A DNA stretch of 20,991 nucleotides from a virus: positions 33,460 through 54,450 of the IMG/VR virus record IMGVR_UViG_3300010233_000020. The stretch is one strand, 5' to 3'. The position numbers and the translations under genes are program-made. The notes under the pieces are model-generated. The model saw only the letters and a program-made list of their open reading frames with translations, had not been told where the DNA came from and did no database searches. Position 1 is the first letter of the stretch. Each line of letters starts with the position of its first letter. Below, piece after piece: positions 6,287 to 13,852 of this stretch.

Positions 6287-6814
6287 ATGCCAGCTATCAT
6301 CGTTCGTTCAAGGGAAGACTTTCGGAGACACCTGGAGACTCGCTACGAATTCATCCAGAGCAGAGTCAAAACCCTCTCTCATCCCGAACGGAGAGCAAAA
6401 GAGAAGGGACTCGCAACGGGGATGGCGGAGTGTCTGCTTGCTCTGGAACAATGGGAGAGTAACCAGCATGTTGCCTCCCCAGAGCAGGATGCATTCCTCA
6501 TTCGCTGTCTCAGGAGCAGGACCGTACTGGATTCCACTCTCGTTCATTACGAAGTCTCCTTTGTGGAAGCGTGTGAATTCTGGGGGTGCTCCTCCGAAAG
6601 CAAACTGGATATTACCTCCATTCTCAAGGGATTCCGCATCTTGCTTGCGGAATGCAATCTCCTCATCACTCGACAGGAACAGGAGGAAATCATTCTCAGC
6701 AATCGACGTTCTGTCAACATACTGGATATCGAAAGGATCGGATGGGTCGATACAATGCTCCGATCCACTTTCGAGAGACCCCTACGAATGCTCAGCAGGA
6801 GGAAGCGATCATGA
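6287..6814 (+). CDS. hypothetical protein
   Basis: A 175-residue protein, mostly helical and charged. The N-terminus is basic (SREDFRRHLETRYEFIQSRV), followed by a stretch with Cys and Trp (ECLLALEQWESNQH; CEFWGCSSESKLDI), and the C-terminus is strongly basic (RPLRMLSRRKRS). I do not recognise it. It ends in an ATGA overlap with the gene at 6811, which leads into the sigma factor, so it belongs to that operon. Confidence 0.65.
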   Translation: MPAIIVRSREDFRRHLETRYEFIQSRVKTLSHPERRAKEKGLATGMAECLLALEQWESNQHVASPEQDAFLIRCLRSRTVLDSTLVHYEVSFVEACEFWGCSSESKLDITSILKGFRILLAECNLLITRQEQEEIILSNRRSVNILDIERIGWVDTMLRSTFERPLRMLSRRKRS

Positions 6815-7029
6815 AACTGTTTCTCATCTACATCGCTGGAGTCAGAGACAAATTCATCGGCAATCAGAAATGGATTGTCAGAGCGGATACGGAAGAAGAA
6901 GAAGCATTCGACAAGGTGAGGAAAGGATCATCCGTGAATCTTTTTGCGGAGCGTCTCGAACCCATCGGACTCGATCTATTTGCTGATCTTGTCTCATTCG
7001 ACAAAAACGGCGTATGGAGAATATCATGA
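6811..7029 (+). CDS. hypothetical protein
   Basis: A 72-residue protein with a strand/helix pattern: KLFLIYIAGVRDKFIGNQKW, then an acidic helix (EEEEAFDKVRK), then ERLEPIGLDLFADLVSF. It looks like a small alpha/beta domain common in phage early regions. It sits in ATGA overlaps on both sides; the downstream one is with the sigma factor, so the two are probably made in similar amounts. Confidence 0.65.
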   Translation: MKLFLIYIAGVRDKFIGNQKWIVRADTEEEEAFDKVRKGSSVNLFAERLEPIGLDLFADLVSFDKNGVWRIS

Positions 7030-7541
7030 TTGATCCAAAATTCATCAGTTGGTTACAGGGATACTGTATCAGAGCATGGAAATCTCACGGACTCCCCATT
7101 GATACTCATGATGATTGCACTCAGGATGTTTTCGCTCGTATCAGCAAGAGCATTCCTCAAGCTGATTGGGAGAAGATCGGGGAGCTTGAGTCAGAGGAGC
7201 GGAGGGAATTCCTCAGAGCGATTGACGCAACACAGCACAAGGAAAGGAGGTACTTGCAGGGAGGGAGTAAGAAGTACAAGCGAACGACGCTCTACGACCT
7301 TGTTTACTTCAGGGATGACCCATCGGACATTGCACAGGAGAATGAGACGAAGCGAGTTCTTATCCTTTGCATTAGAGGACTGTCCCTCAAACAGCGTCTC
7401 ATCCTGTTACTCTCGCTCCGGGGACTGGATCAAACAGAAATCAGCGAGAGGACTGGGATTGAGTATCGGAAGATCAAGGACCACAAGTACAAGGCGTTAG
7501 CAAAACTCAGACAGGACGAACGGTTACTCAACTACGCATAG
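7026..7541 (+). CDS. sigma-70 family RNA polymerase sigma factor (ECF-like)
   Basis: A 171-residue protein with the two-domain layout of small sigma factors. Residues about 28-40 (HDDCTQDVFARIS) match the core-binding end of region 2 ('D-D-x-x-Q-[DE]-V-F-x-R'). Residues about 119-163 are a typical region 4 helix-turn-helix (LSLKQRLILLLSLRGLDQTE, then ISERTGIEYRKIKDHKYKAL). It should bind host core RNA polymerase and direct it to a promoter subset, a common way for phages to time later genes. It is coupled to the preceding gene. Region 2 looks shorter and less conserved than in housekeeping sigma factors. Confidence 0.8.
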   Translation: MIDPKFISWLQGYCIRAWKSHGLPIDTHDDCTQDVFARISKSIPQADWEKIGELESEERREFLRAIDATQHKERRYLQGGSKKYKRTTLYDLVYFRDDPSDIAQENETKRVLILCIRGLSLKQRLILLLSLRGLDQTEISERTGIEYRKIKDHKYKALAKLRQDERLLNYA

Positions 7542-7552
7542 GGAGTCAGATA

Positions 7553-8206
7553 GTGGAAAAGCATCTGTGGAAAGACAAAGCGTCAAAGTCTGGAATCATC
7601 ACCCCGCTCGTCGCTGCTGCGATGGCAAAGGAAGGGAGGAAATTCGACAAGCATCATCTGCTTGCAGAAGCAACAAGAGAGCTAGTTGCTAACTACAGCA
7701 ACTCAGAACGACAGGGAGTCAAGTTCACTCGGAATGACATCGACCGTGCAATGCTCGACCTCAAACGACAGGGAAAGACAGGAGAGAAAGTATCTGCTCC
7801 TTTTCTTCCCGTCAACGGCAGAGGCAAGGTTAACAAGCTACAACTGCTCATGAACATCATCGAGGAGGAACTGAACGCGGGGAGGGAAATCGACTGCAAG
7901 AAAACTCTCCTCATCGCTGCGAAGCGACTGGAACAGTACAAACCCCAACAGCGAGCAGGAGTTGTCTGTACTATCAAGGACTACTCCAACGCCTCCAACT
8001 TCGTCAGGAACAAGACGGGAAAGGTCGGGGAGAAACTGACTCCGATCACCGTTCCCTCTGCTGCTCAGATGACAGCACCAACAGAGAAGGAATCCTACAC
8101 AATCGAAGAACTGGATTGTGCTGCGTACTTCCTCTCTACCTGCAACGGGGACGTGAAAAAGGCGGACAATCTGATTCATCTCGTTTCCAGACTGCAAGGA
8201 AAGTAA
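7553..8206 (+). CDS. hypothetical protein
   Basis: A 217-residue protein starting with GTG 7553, preceded by AGGGAGTC; 11 bases separate it from the sigma factor. It is basic and helical, with two similar-looking helical blocks (residues about 30-75 and 95-140, each with a long Glu/Leu helix followed by basic residues), a linker with PITVPSAAQMTAPTEKES, and a C-terminal helical segment (DCAAYFLSTCNGDVKKADNL). I do not recognise a family. Nucleic-acid binding would fit its charge and place but is inference. Confidence 0.65.
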   Translation: MEKHLWKDKASKSGIITPLVAAAMAKEGRKFDKHHLLAEATRELVANYSNSERQGVKFTRNDIDRAMLDLKRQGKTGEKVSAPFLPVNGRGKVNKLQLLMNIIEEELNAGREIDCKKTLLIAAKRLEQYKPQQRAGVVCTIKDYSNASNFVRNKTGKVGEKLTPITVPSAAQMTAPTEKESYTIEELDCAAYFLSTCNGDVKKADNLIHLVSRLQGK

Positions 8207-8239
8207 CTCAACCTTCTCTACTTCAAGGAATCTGATCCA

Positions 8240-9319
8240 ATGGCGACAAACAATCTGACCGCTCAACAGTCCTACGTCAAGCTCATTGAACTTCGGGACC
8301 ATTCAGGAGCAACGATTTTCGAGAGACTCAAGCTCGCTGATCGTCTCCTCTCCGACAGGGAATGGGTACATCTCCCGGAAGGAGGGGGAGGAGACGAGAG
8401 CAAGGCAATTGATCGTCTGGAGGACAATGCTTTCGGGGATATCAAATACAAAAACGAATCTGATGATATAGACTTCAGTGATTTTCTACCAATTCACGAT
8501 CAGAAAACGCAGGCGTTCGCCAACTATGTCTCTGGATTCGCAGATGGAGAAGGTTCTTTTATGCTCAGGGTATTAAGGGAAGATACTGAACTTCCCGTAA
8601 TTCTGGGAGCGGAATTTGCTATTGTTTTGAGAGCTGATGATGCGGATATCCTCTACAAAATCAAAAAATTCTTCAACTGTGGAGTGGTCAACCTCCACCC
8701 TGGAAGAAAAGCCGCCAATAACGTAGCTCATTACAGAGTGGGAAATTCGGTCGATTTAGTAGCTAACATCATCCCTCATTTTGACAGATACCCATTAAGA
8801 GCGAAAAAACTACGGGACTACGAATTGTGGAAGAGAGGAGTAGAAATCATCTACACCATCAGATGCAGACCCGGAAGGAAGGGGAAATTGTACATTCCGC
8901 AAAGGACAAACGATGAGATTGTTGAATTCATCAGACTCAGAGATTCCATCCGAGAAGGCAGAAAATACACTCAAGAACGTACTGCATCAAACAACCCCTC
9001 TATCAGCGGAGCATTGTCGCTCCCCGAAATGCTCGATATCCTCAAGGGAGTTCCCCAACTGAGTCAATGGAAAGCGATGAAGTTCAATCTCCGCAAGCTC
9101 CATATGGAGATGAAGGGACGACAGAAAGCGAAGACCCACCCTACTGCTCCTATCTCTCCTCCGAGAGAACCCAGGACGATTGAGGAGAAGTACAAAGCAG
9201 TCCAGAATGAAAAGCAACTGCTACTCCGGGAGATTGCTGACCTCAAGCGGGAGAACAGGAGACTCCGAACAGCAGTCAGCAACCTCCAGCAAGCAATGAA
9301 TAACCTGCAACTCACTTGA
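8240..9319 (+). CDS. coiled-coil phage protein interrupted by an in-frame LAGLIDADG endonuclease domain
   Basis: A 359-residue protein in three parts. Residues 1-67 and about 254-359 look like one phage protein (IFERLKLADRLLSDREW; then SLPEMLDILKGVPQLSQWKA) ending in a coiled coil (about 312-355). Between them, about 68-253 is a single-motif LAGLIDADG domain: VSGFADGEGSF at 97-107, with the acidic Asp of the active site, and the family's C-terminal signature (HFDRYPLRAKKLRDYELW) at 180-197. Single-motif enzymes act as dimers. No intein splicing block and no room for a group I ribozyme is visible, so the domain probably stays in the product. AAGGAA precedes ATG 8240. The role of the carrier protein is unknown. 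Confidence 0.75.
   Translation: MATNNLTAQQSYVKLIELRDHSGATIFERLKLADRLLSDREWVHLPEGGGGDESKAIDRLEDNAFGDIKYKNESDDIDFSDFLPIHDQKTQAFANYVSGFADGEGSFMLRVLREDTELPVILGAEFAIVLRADDADILYKIKKFFNCGVVNLHPGRKAANNVAHYRVGNSVDLVANIIPHFDRYPLRAKKLRDYELWKRGVEIIYTIRCRPGRKGKLYIPQRTNDEIVEFIRLRDSIREGRKYTQERTASNNPSISGALSLPEMLDILKGVPQLSQWKAMKFNLRKLHMEMKGRQKAKTHPTAPISPPREPRTIEEKYKAVQNEKQLLLREIADLKRENRRLRTAVSNLQQAMNNLQLT
8441..8998 (+). mobile_element. in-frame LAGLIDADG homing endonuclease insertion (approximate limits)
   Basis: The segment encodes the endonuclease part of the gene at 8240. Its limits are set by where protein style changes, from 'LEDNAFGD' (acidic carrier sequence) to 'IKYKNESDDIDFSDF' on the left, and from 'TASNNPS' to 'ISGALSLPEMLDIL' on the right; they could be off by some 10 codons. 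Its codons look more A+T-rich than the flanks, consistent with foreign origin. Confidence 0.6.
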
Positions 9320-9341
9320 TCCGCGTGCAAGGCGGGAATGG

Positions 9342-9376
9342 AAGGAGGGGGAGGAGCAATCTTTCCCCCTCCTTTC
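9342..9376 (+). terminator. intrinsic terminator after the LAGLIDADG-containing gene
   Basis: AAGGAGGGGGA at 9342-9352 pairs perfectly with TCCCCCTCCTT at 9364-9374 around an 11-base loop, followed by a short T-rich stretch (TTTCT). It ends the 5197-9319 transcription unit just before promoter B at 9380. Confidence 0.7.
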
Positions 9377-9379
9377 TGC

Positions 9380-9417
9380 TTGACATTCCTGTACACAGGG
9401 AATATACTTCATGTGTA
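9380..9417 (+). promoter_or_regulatory. strong sigma-70-type promoter with shared start-site motif (site B)
   Basis: TTGACA at 9380-9385, a 17-base spacer and TATACT at 9403-9408: a near-consensus promoter. The spacer ends ACAGGGAA and the -10 is followed by TCATGTGTA, as in sites A, C and D. The spacer also holds CCTGTACACAGG (9388-9399), the reverse complement of the 12-mer at site C; a repressor bound there would block RNA polymerase. It should drive the block from 9443 onward. Confidence 0.85.
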
Positions 9418-9442
9418 CGAAACTTTCTCAGAAGGAGAAACC

Positions 9443-9502
9443 ATGCTCACCATTTCATCTGATTATCTACTACAAATAGGGTTTATCCATGTTCTGCACT
9501 AA
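9443..9502 (+). CDS. 19-residue leader peptide, or true start of the next gene
   Basis: ATG 9443 has the best ribosome-binding site in this transcript (AGAAGGAG, 9429-9436) and encodes MLTISSDYLLQIGFIHVLH before a TAA at 9500-9502. It overlaps the start of the gene at 9489 by 14 bases in another frame. Either it is a coupling leader, or the real gene starts here and the reading frame is changed by +1 at the end of the leader (mutation, sequence error or programmed shift). Confidence 0.5.
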   Translation: MLTISSDYLLQIGFIHVLH

Positions 9503-10181
9503 TGAGGGGAAGTCATTTGAGGAACTATCCGCTATCCCCCTTGTCCCTGCTCCGAGAGCGGGGAATAAATGGGAAGGGATTGAACACAGCAAATTGATGG
9601 ACCTAATCCTTTTGAAGCTGCGGGAACGAGAATGGACAGCAGGGATTCCAACATTGATTACTTCAAAGGACGGAGCGGATTTTGCTGGATGGTTACCCCT
9701 GACTGTTCCTTCTGTTGAAGCTCCTGAAGGACAGCGATTAGCAATGGGGGTAGTCAACTCAAATGCGATGCACGGACCTCTGAAATTGCTTGTAGGAACG
9801 TCGATTTTGCTGTCTAATCAATGTATCGTCCTTGCGTCCGTTACAGTCGCTCAGAAGCGAATTCAGGGGCTTGATCTTGATAGCAAACTGGATGAGGGGT
9901 TGAGACAGTTTCGCATCAAAGCGAAGTGTATAGGGAAGATCAATAACCTCCTGCAAAAGCGATATCTCAATGAGGAGGACAGCAACAGGATTTTGATGAA
10001 TGCGGGAAGACTGGAAATGATGCCCTTCTCCCGCATCGGACGTGTGGATGAGTTGTATCGACGGGAGAACCACAAAACAAGCTGGAGTCTCCTCCTGTCC
10101 TTTGCAACAGTCGTGAAGATGAATCCGCCCCTGCAACAGATGGACCAACTACTGAGGTTCTTCCGAATCCTTCCGAGGTGA
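9489..10181 (+). CDS. possible DUF932-like phage protein
   Basis: A 230-residue protein. The centre (residues about 58-115) follows a pattern I associate with DUF932 (phage/plasmid-like) proteins: GWLPLTVPS, then RLAMGVVNSNAMHGPLKLLV, then GTSILLSNQCIV, i.e. a 'G-x-x-N-S-x-x' strand followed by a 'C-x-N' or 'SNQC'-like strand. The C-terminal part is helical and basic. ATG 9489 has only AGGG upstream; the leader at 9443 may supply ribosomes or be the true N-terminus. Family assignment is tentative; such proteins are common in phages and plasmids, with no role that I can state. Confidence 0.5.
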   Translation: MFCTNEGKSFEELSAIPLVPAPRAGNKWEGIEHSKLMDLILLKLREREWTAGIPTLITSKDGADFAGWLPLTVPSVEAPEGQRLAMGVVNSNAMHGPLKLLVGTSILLSNQCIVLASVTVAQKRIQGLDLDSKLDEGLRQFRIKAKCIGKINNLLQKRYLNEEDSNRILMNAGRLEMMPFSRIGRVDELYRRENHKTSWSLLLSFATVVKMNPPLQQMDQLLRFFRILPR

Positions 10182-10186
10182 TAACA

Positions 10187-10396
10187 ATGACAATCCTACC
10201 CGACGAATTGGGATGGATGATTGACAATCCCTGCCTGAAGTGCAATAGGAGTAACTGTTCTGGTAGTATCCATCTATGGATTCCAAACAAGAAGGGGAAT
10301 CACAAGGACGGACTATCAGAGAACGAAGCAAAAGTATATGCAGAGGGCATATTGATTCAGCATCAATCCCTCTGCTCCAATGGAGAATCCAAATGA
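10187..10396 (+). CDS. small Cys-containing hypothetical protein
   Basis: A 69-residue protein starting six bases after the previous stop (GAGGTG upstream; a GTG at 10178 is an alternative start). NPCLKCNRSNCSGSIHLW has a C-x2-C-x4-C cluster and a nearby His, a likely zinc site. It ends in an ATGA overlap with the sigma-like gene at 10393, which suggests that the two proteins are made together. Confidence 0.65.
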   Translation: MTILPDELGWMIDNPCLKCNRSNCSGSIHLWIPNKKGNHKDGLSENEAKVYAEGILIQHQSLCSNGESK

Positions 10397-10935
10397 CTGT
10401 TACCCTCTCTCAGTACGTCATCGACGGAGTGTACCACGATGTACAGGGTATTATCCGTATGTACGTCCGACGCTGGATCGACAGGTACGGAACTGTTCTC
10501 GGAGGATGGGAAGAAGTCGAGAGCATGGCTAACGAATTTTTCATGGACGCATACAGCACATTCGATGCGTCCCGGAGTGAATTCAATACATGGGTAGGGA
10601 ATCTCATTCGCTTCAATCTCTTGACAGCGATGAAGAAGAAGTTTCTTCACGACAAGAGATTTCCAGCAGAGGAAGCTACATTCGATGAACTCGCTCCGAA
10701 GCAATCTTCCTTCGTCCTTCCTGAGTTTCTGGAGGAACTATCGGAGGATGCTCGCACTGTTGCAGAATTGGTGCTGGATGCTCCGATAGACATTCGCTTA
10801 GCTCTCGCTCAACACAAGACAGTCAAACCTTCCCAACTGAGGAGAGCAGTTATGGGATTCCTCAAGGATATCGGATGGTGTGCGGAACGGATCGCTGAGA
10901 GTTTTTCAGAGGTATCCGAAGCACTAAGGAGCTAA
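10393..10935 (+). CDS. sigma-70 region 2-like protein (second sigma-like factor)
   Basis: A 180-residue protein. Residues about 38-82 resemble sigma region 2: WEEVESMANEFFMDAYSTFD, then SRSEFNTWVGNLIRFNLLTA, which matches the pattern 'D-L-x-x-E-x-[FY]-x-x-[AV]-x-x-[FY]-D-x-S-R-x-x-F-x-T-W' that binds core polymerase and the -10. The C-terminal third (residues about 140-175, KPSQLRRAVMGFLKDIGW, then RIAESFSEVSEAL) could be a helix-turn-helix in place of region 4, but the match is poor. It could be a sigma factor or an anti-host decoy of one. Confidence 0.6.
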   Translation: MTVTLSQYVIDGVYHDVQGIIRMYVRRWIDRYGTVLGGWEEVESMANEFFMDAYSTFDASRSEFNTWVGNLIRFNLLTAMKKKFLHDKRFPAEEATFDELAPKQSSFVLPEFLEELSEDARTVAELVLDAPIDIRLALAQHKTVKPSQLRRAVMGFLKDIGWCAERIAESFSEVSEALRS

Positions 10936-10936
10936 C

Positions 10937-11197
10937 ATGCAAACAGAAACACGATGCAGACAAATCTCTGAAGGACAAAACCCAGAGAAAGTAATTGTCT
11001 ACGAACGGAATTGCAGAGGAGATGTAACAGACGAATACCAGGAAAATGGAAGTAGGATTCTCGCAACTCTTGAATTCCTCTCCACTATCGACCCTACGGA
11101 CGTATTCAGCATCTCCGAAGGGATTCACCAACCTGTATTCACAAGGGAAAGACCAACAGCATTCACTCGCATCTACTATCGCGTGAAAGGAAACTAA
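10937..11197 (+). CDS. hypothetical protein
   Basis: An 86-residue protein with AAGGAG before ATG 10937. It is beta-rich and charged ([37 protein letters not shown]). It carries the same MQT- start as the enzyme gene that follows one base later. No family is recognised. Confidence 0.65.
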   Translation: MQTETRCRQISEGQNPEKVIVYERNCRGDVTDEYQENGSRILATLEFLSTIDPTDVFSISEGIHQPVFTRERPTAFTRIYYRVKGN

Positions 11198-11198
11198 C

Positions 11199-11978
11199 AT
11201 GCAAACGACAATCGACAATGAAAACCTGGATAATCCCATCCTCCACGGACTGTCAGGATTGCTTCCAGACTGGATGATTCGCAAGTATGTCTCCATCACT
11301 CCCTTTGCAGAGGGGGAGAAACGACAGGGGATCATCTCATACGGTCTTGACTCGTATGGTTACTCAATCCGTCTCGGGTACAAGTTCAAAGTGTTCAGCA
11401 ACGTCAACTGTGCTGTTGTCGATCCGAAGAACATTGACGACAAGTCTTTCACAAGTATCGACCTGACCCCTATTCCTCATCGCTGGATCAAGAGCGAGGG
11501 TCCTGGGTTCTACTGTGATAATCCCGGATGCTATGAAACGTATTGCAATGAGTCATCCACAGAAGGGAAATTCTACATCAAACCTACTGATCTTCCGAAA
11601 CCGGACGGAGGCGTATGCGATCCTGTTCCCAATCACATCCTCATCCCTCCTAACTCCTTCGCTCTTGCGGAAACACTGGAGTATTTCGATGTTCCGCGAG
11701 ATATTCTCGTTGTCGGGATCGGAAAATCTACTTACGCCAGATGTGGTATTATCCTGAATGTAACTCCAGCCGAACCCGAATGGAAGGGAAAGCTCACACT
11801 CGAAATCAGCAACACTACTCCTCTCCCTGTCAAGGTGTATGTAGGAGAGGGAATCTGTCAACTCCTCTTCTTCCGCACACTCGCAACGTGTGAAAAAAGC
11901 TATGCTGATCGCAATGATGGAGCAGGGGGTATCTATCAGGATCAACAGGGATTGACTCTCCCGCGTGTGCAGACATGA
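11199..11978 (+). CDS. dcd: dCTP deaminase / dUTPase-superfamily enzyme with Cys-rich insertion
   Basis: A 259-residue protein with the trimeric dCTP deaminase fold. N-terminal LPDWMIRKY and [14 protein letters not shown] (47-60) match the family. Residues 174-206 ([18 protein letters not shown]; then [12 protein letters not shown]) hold the conserved 'G-[KR]-S-x-x-A-R' and the catalytic Glu (E202 in TLE). The C-terminal [14 protein letters not shown] is the nucleotide-closing tail. It should convert dCTP to dUTP (or to dUMP if bifunctional), feeding thymidylate synthesis. It is longer than the roughly 190-residue bacterial enzymes because of an insertion at about 91-141 with C106, C111, C116 and C140, perhaps a metal site. 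Confidence 0.82.
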   Translation: MQTTIDNENLDNPILHGLSGLLPDWMIRKYVSITPFAEGEKRQGIISYGLDSYGYSIRLGYKFKVFSNVNCAVVDPKNIDDKSFTSIDLTPIPHRWIKSEGPGFYCDNPGCYETYCNESSTEGKFYIKPTDLPKPDGGVCDPVPNHILIPPNSFALAETLEYFDVPRDILVVGIGKSTYARCGIILNVTPAEPEWKGKLTLEISNTTPLPVKVYVGEGICQLLFFRTLATCEKSYADRNDGAGGIYQDQQGLTLPRVQT

Positions 11979-12208
11979 TCGACAAGCACGGTCATTTCCA
12001 CCACTCGAAAAAGGAATGTGACGATTTCGTTTTCGAGAGAATGACCTCATTCCCCTCTCCCATTCCCATTGTCTATCATTGTGATGCATGTTGGTTCCAG
12101 AGGATTCGCTGTCGTCACTGTCGAAAGTATTTCTGCTCTCACTACATGCAGACAAGAACCCTGTGCCTCCGCTGTCACTTCATAAGGATCATTCAACATG
12201 GTAACTAA
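11975..12208 (+). CDS. small zinc-binding protein
   Basis: A 77-residue Cys/His-rich protein in an ATGA overlap with the dCTP deaminase gene. The Cys/His run is arranged as [20 protein letters not shown] and LCLRC (residues about 36-67), giving two C-x2-C pairs plus extra Cys/His, as in AN1- or ribbon-type zinc fingers. The N-terminus ([13 protein letters not shown]) is also His-rich. Its end overlaps the helicase start by 11 bases, so it may be a partner of either neighbour. Confidence 0.65.
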   Translation: MIDKHGHFHHSKKECDDFVFERMTSFPSPIPIVYHCDACWFQRIRCRHCRKYFCSHYMQTRTLCLRCHFIRIIQHGN

Positions 12209-13577
12209 AGCATTTCCGTATCAGCTTGAAGATGTTGAGAGGATGGAACAATTGGGAGGGAGGGTACTCAACACAAACTCTATGGGTACAGGGAAGAGTT
12301 TGGAAACATTGCTATTTGCTCATCGCAATCCCCATATCAGACCCGTCATCATTGTTTGTCCAGCATCCCTGAGATGGAATTGGCAGAACGAGTGTATCCA
12401 TCACTACAACATCATGGCGGAAGTTCTTGAGGGAATGAACCCAAAAAAGCACCACATTGATAAGAAACGAAGATTCTTCATCATCAATTATGATATCCTC
12501 CGTGGATGGATGGAATTCCTCAAATCAATTGATCCTCAACTCATTATCCTAGATGAGAGTGGTTCGTTCTTGGGTTCCACCAAAACCATTAGAACAAGGC
12601 AAGTCAGAAAACTATGCAAGAATGTTCCCCATGTTCTCGCATTGAGCGGGACTCCATTCACTAGCAGACCCGCTCAATTGTGGCCAACATTAAACATCCT
12701 CGCTCCTCATAAATTCCCTTCCTTTTTCCCATTTGGTTTGACCTTCTGTGATGGAAAGAAGACTCCCTACGGATGGACGTTCACAGGAGCAACAAAGCTA
12801 AAGGAGTTACACAGACTCCTAAAACCCATCATGATTAGGAGAAAGAAGGAAGACGTATTGAAGGATTTACCTCCAAAGTCACGACACATTGTACTTGTCG
12901 ATATTGAACAGAGAGAGGAATACGACAGGGAGAAAGCACAATTCATCAAATGGTTACGCATCAATGCAAGCAAGGATGGGGATATGTTCTCCAAGCTGCG
13001 GATCGAACGTGATGCAAAAATGGGATCATTGAAAAGGATGGCAGGAGAATTGAAACTCCCCTCAACTATCGAATGGATTCAATCGTTTCTTGAGGGGACG
13101 AACGACAAACTCATTGTGTATGGAATTCATCGTGCTGTACTCGGAACAGTCCGAAAAGCATTTCCAAGAATTCATGCTTTCGTTGATGGGTCAGTTACGG
13201 GGAGGGACAGACACAAGGAATTCACGAAATTCGTCAAGGATAAGAGGACAAGACTTTTCATCGGAAACATCATTGCTGCGGGGACAGGATGGAATGCTAC
13301 GGGATGTAGCAATGTTGTTTTCATCGAATACGACTGGAACCCAGCAAATCACATTCAGGGAGAGGATCGTACATCTGGAATCAATCGAGGAGTGAAGGGA
13401 ATCCCATCAACAGCATATTACCTCACAGCAAAGGGAACACTTGAAGAGAGTATCGCTGGTAGGATTCAGGAGAAGCAAAAGAATCTGGATACAGTTCTCG
13501 ACAACGGAAAAGTAATTCAGACACTCAACGTTTTCGATTTGCTCACGAAACAACTACTGGAGGAATCAGGGAAGTGA
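12198..13577 (+). CDS. SNF2-family (SMARCAL1-like) DNA helicase/translocase
   Basis: A 459-residue superfamily 2 ATPase with motifs in order: Q-like PYQLEDVERM (8-17), Walker A SMGTGKS (28-34), Ia VCPASLRWNWQNE (53-65), motif II LDESGS (118-123; DESG in place of DEAH), motif III LSGTPFTSRPAQLW (149-162), the SNF2-type IMIRRKKEDVLKDLP (211-225), motif IV VYGIHRAV (307-314), motif V NIIAAGTGWNATG (357-369) and motif VI QGEDRTSGINR (387-397). It is near the minimal size for the family. Such enzymes translocate on duplex or branched DNA; in phages they serve replication or recombination. It lies upstream of the primase gene. The downstream gene starts in a GTGA overlap. Confidence 0.9.
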   Translation: MVTKAFPYQLEDVERMEQLGGRVLNTNSMGTGKSLETLLFAHRNPHIRPVIIVCPASLRWNWQNECIHHYNIMAEVLEGMNPKKHHIDKKRRFFIINYDILRGWMEFLKSIDPQLIILDESGSFLGSTKTIRTRQVRKLCKNVPHVLALSGTPFTSRPAQLWPTLNILAPHKFPSFFPFGLTFCDGKKTPYGWTFTGATKLKELHRLLKPIMIRRKKEDVLKDLPPKSRHIVLVDIEQREEYDREKAQFIKWLRINASKDGDMFSKLRIERDAKMGSLKRMAGELKLPSTIEWIQSFLEGTNDKLIVYGIHRAVLGTVRKAFPRIHAFVDGSVTGRDRHKEFTKFVKDKRTRLFIGNIIAAGTGWNATGCSNVVFIEYDWNPANHIQGEDRTSGINRGVKGIPSTAYYLTAKGTLEESIAGRIQEKQKNLDTVLDNGKVIQTLNVFDLLTKQLLEESGK

Positions 13578-13852
13578 AACCATTCGACTTTGAATTGTTC
13601 ATGAAAGTGATGCGAGTTGTTGCTTATGAATTGTCTGATAATGATCTGGACCTATTCGTCAGAGATAGAATCAAACAGTGTATCGACAACAACCCCACTC
13701 CCGCACAACTCTACGATTGCATGGATTGGGTGAGCAAACAACAGTGTGACCGGATTAGACTTGAAGGACTGAGGTTGGATATTGGGTACATCAGTGGATT
13801 CACTCAATCCCTTTGTGACGTAACAAAACACTACGAAAGACCATCAGAATGA
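13574..13852 (+). CDS. hypothetical protein
   Basis: A 92-residue protein starting at GTG 13574, overlapping the helicase stop. It is helical and acidic (KVMRVVAYELSDNDLDLFVR; IKQCIDNNPTPAQLYDCMDW), with no known motif. Coupled translation with the helicase suggests a partner or regulator of it. It ends in an ATGA overlap with the next gene. Confidence 0.65.
   Translation: MKPFDFELFMKVMRVVAYELSDNDLDLFVRDRIKQCIDNNPTPAQLYDCMDWVSKQQCDRIRLEGLRLDIGYISGFTQSLCDVTKHYERPSE

Noticed and set aside
8441-8998. Group I intron or intein around the LAGLIDADG domain
   Set aside because: The insertion is coding from end to end with no space for a ribozyme core, and no splicing-block residues were found at the edges.
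11553-12155. 200-residue minus-strand ORF across the dCTP deaminase gene
   Set aside because: It is antisense to a clearly recognised enzyme gene, shows no family motif, and has no neighbours on that strand.
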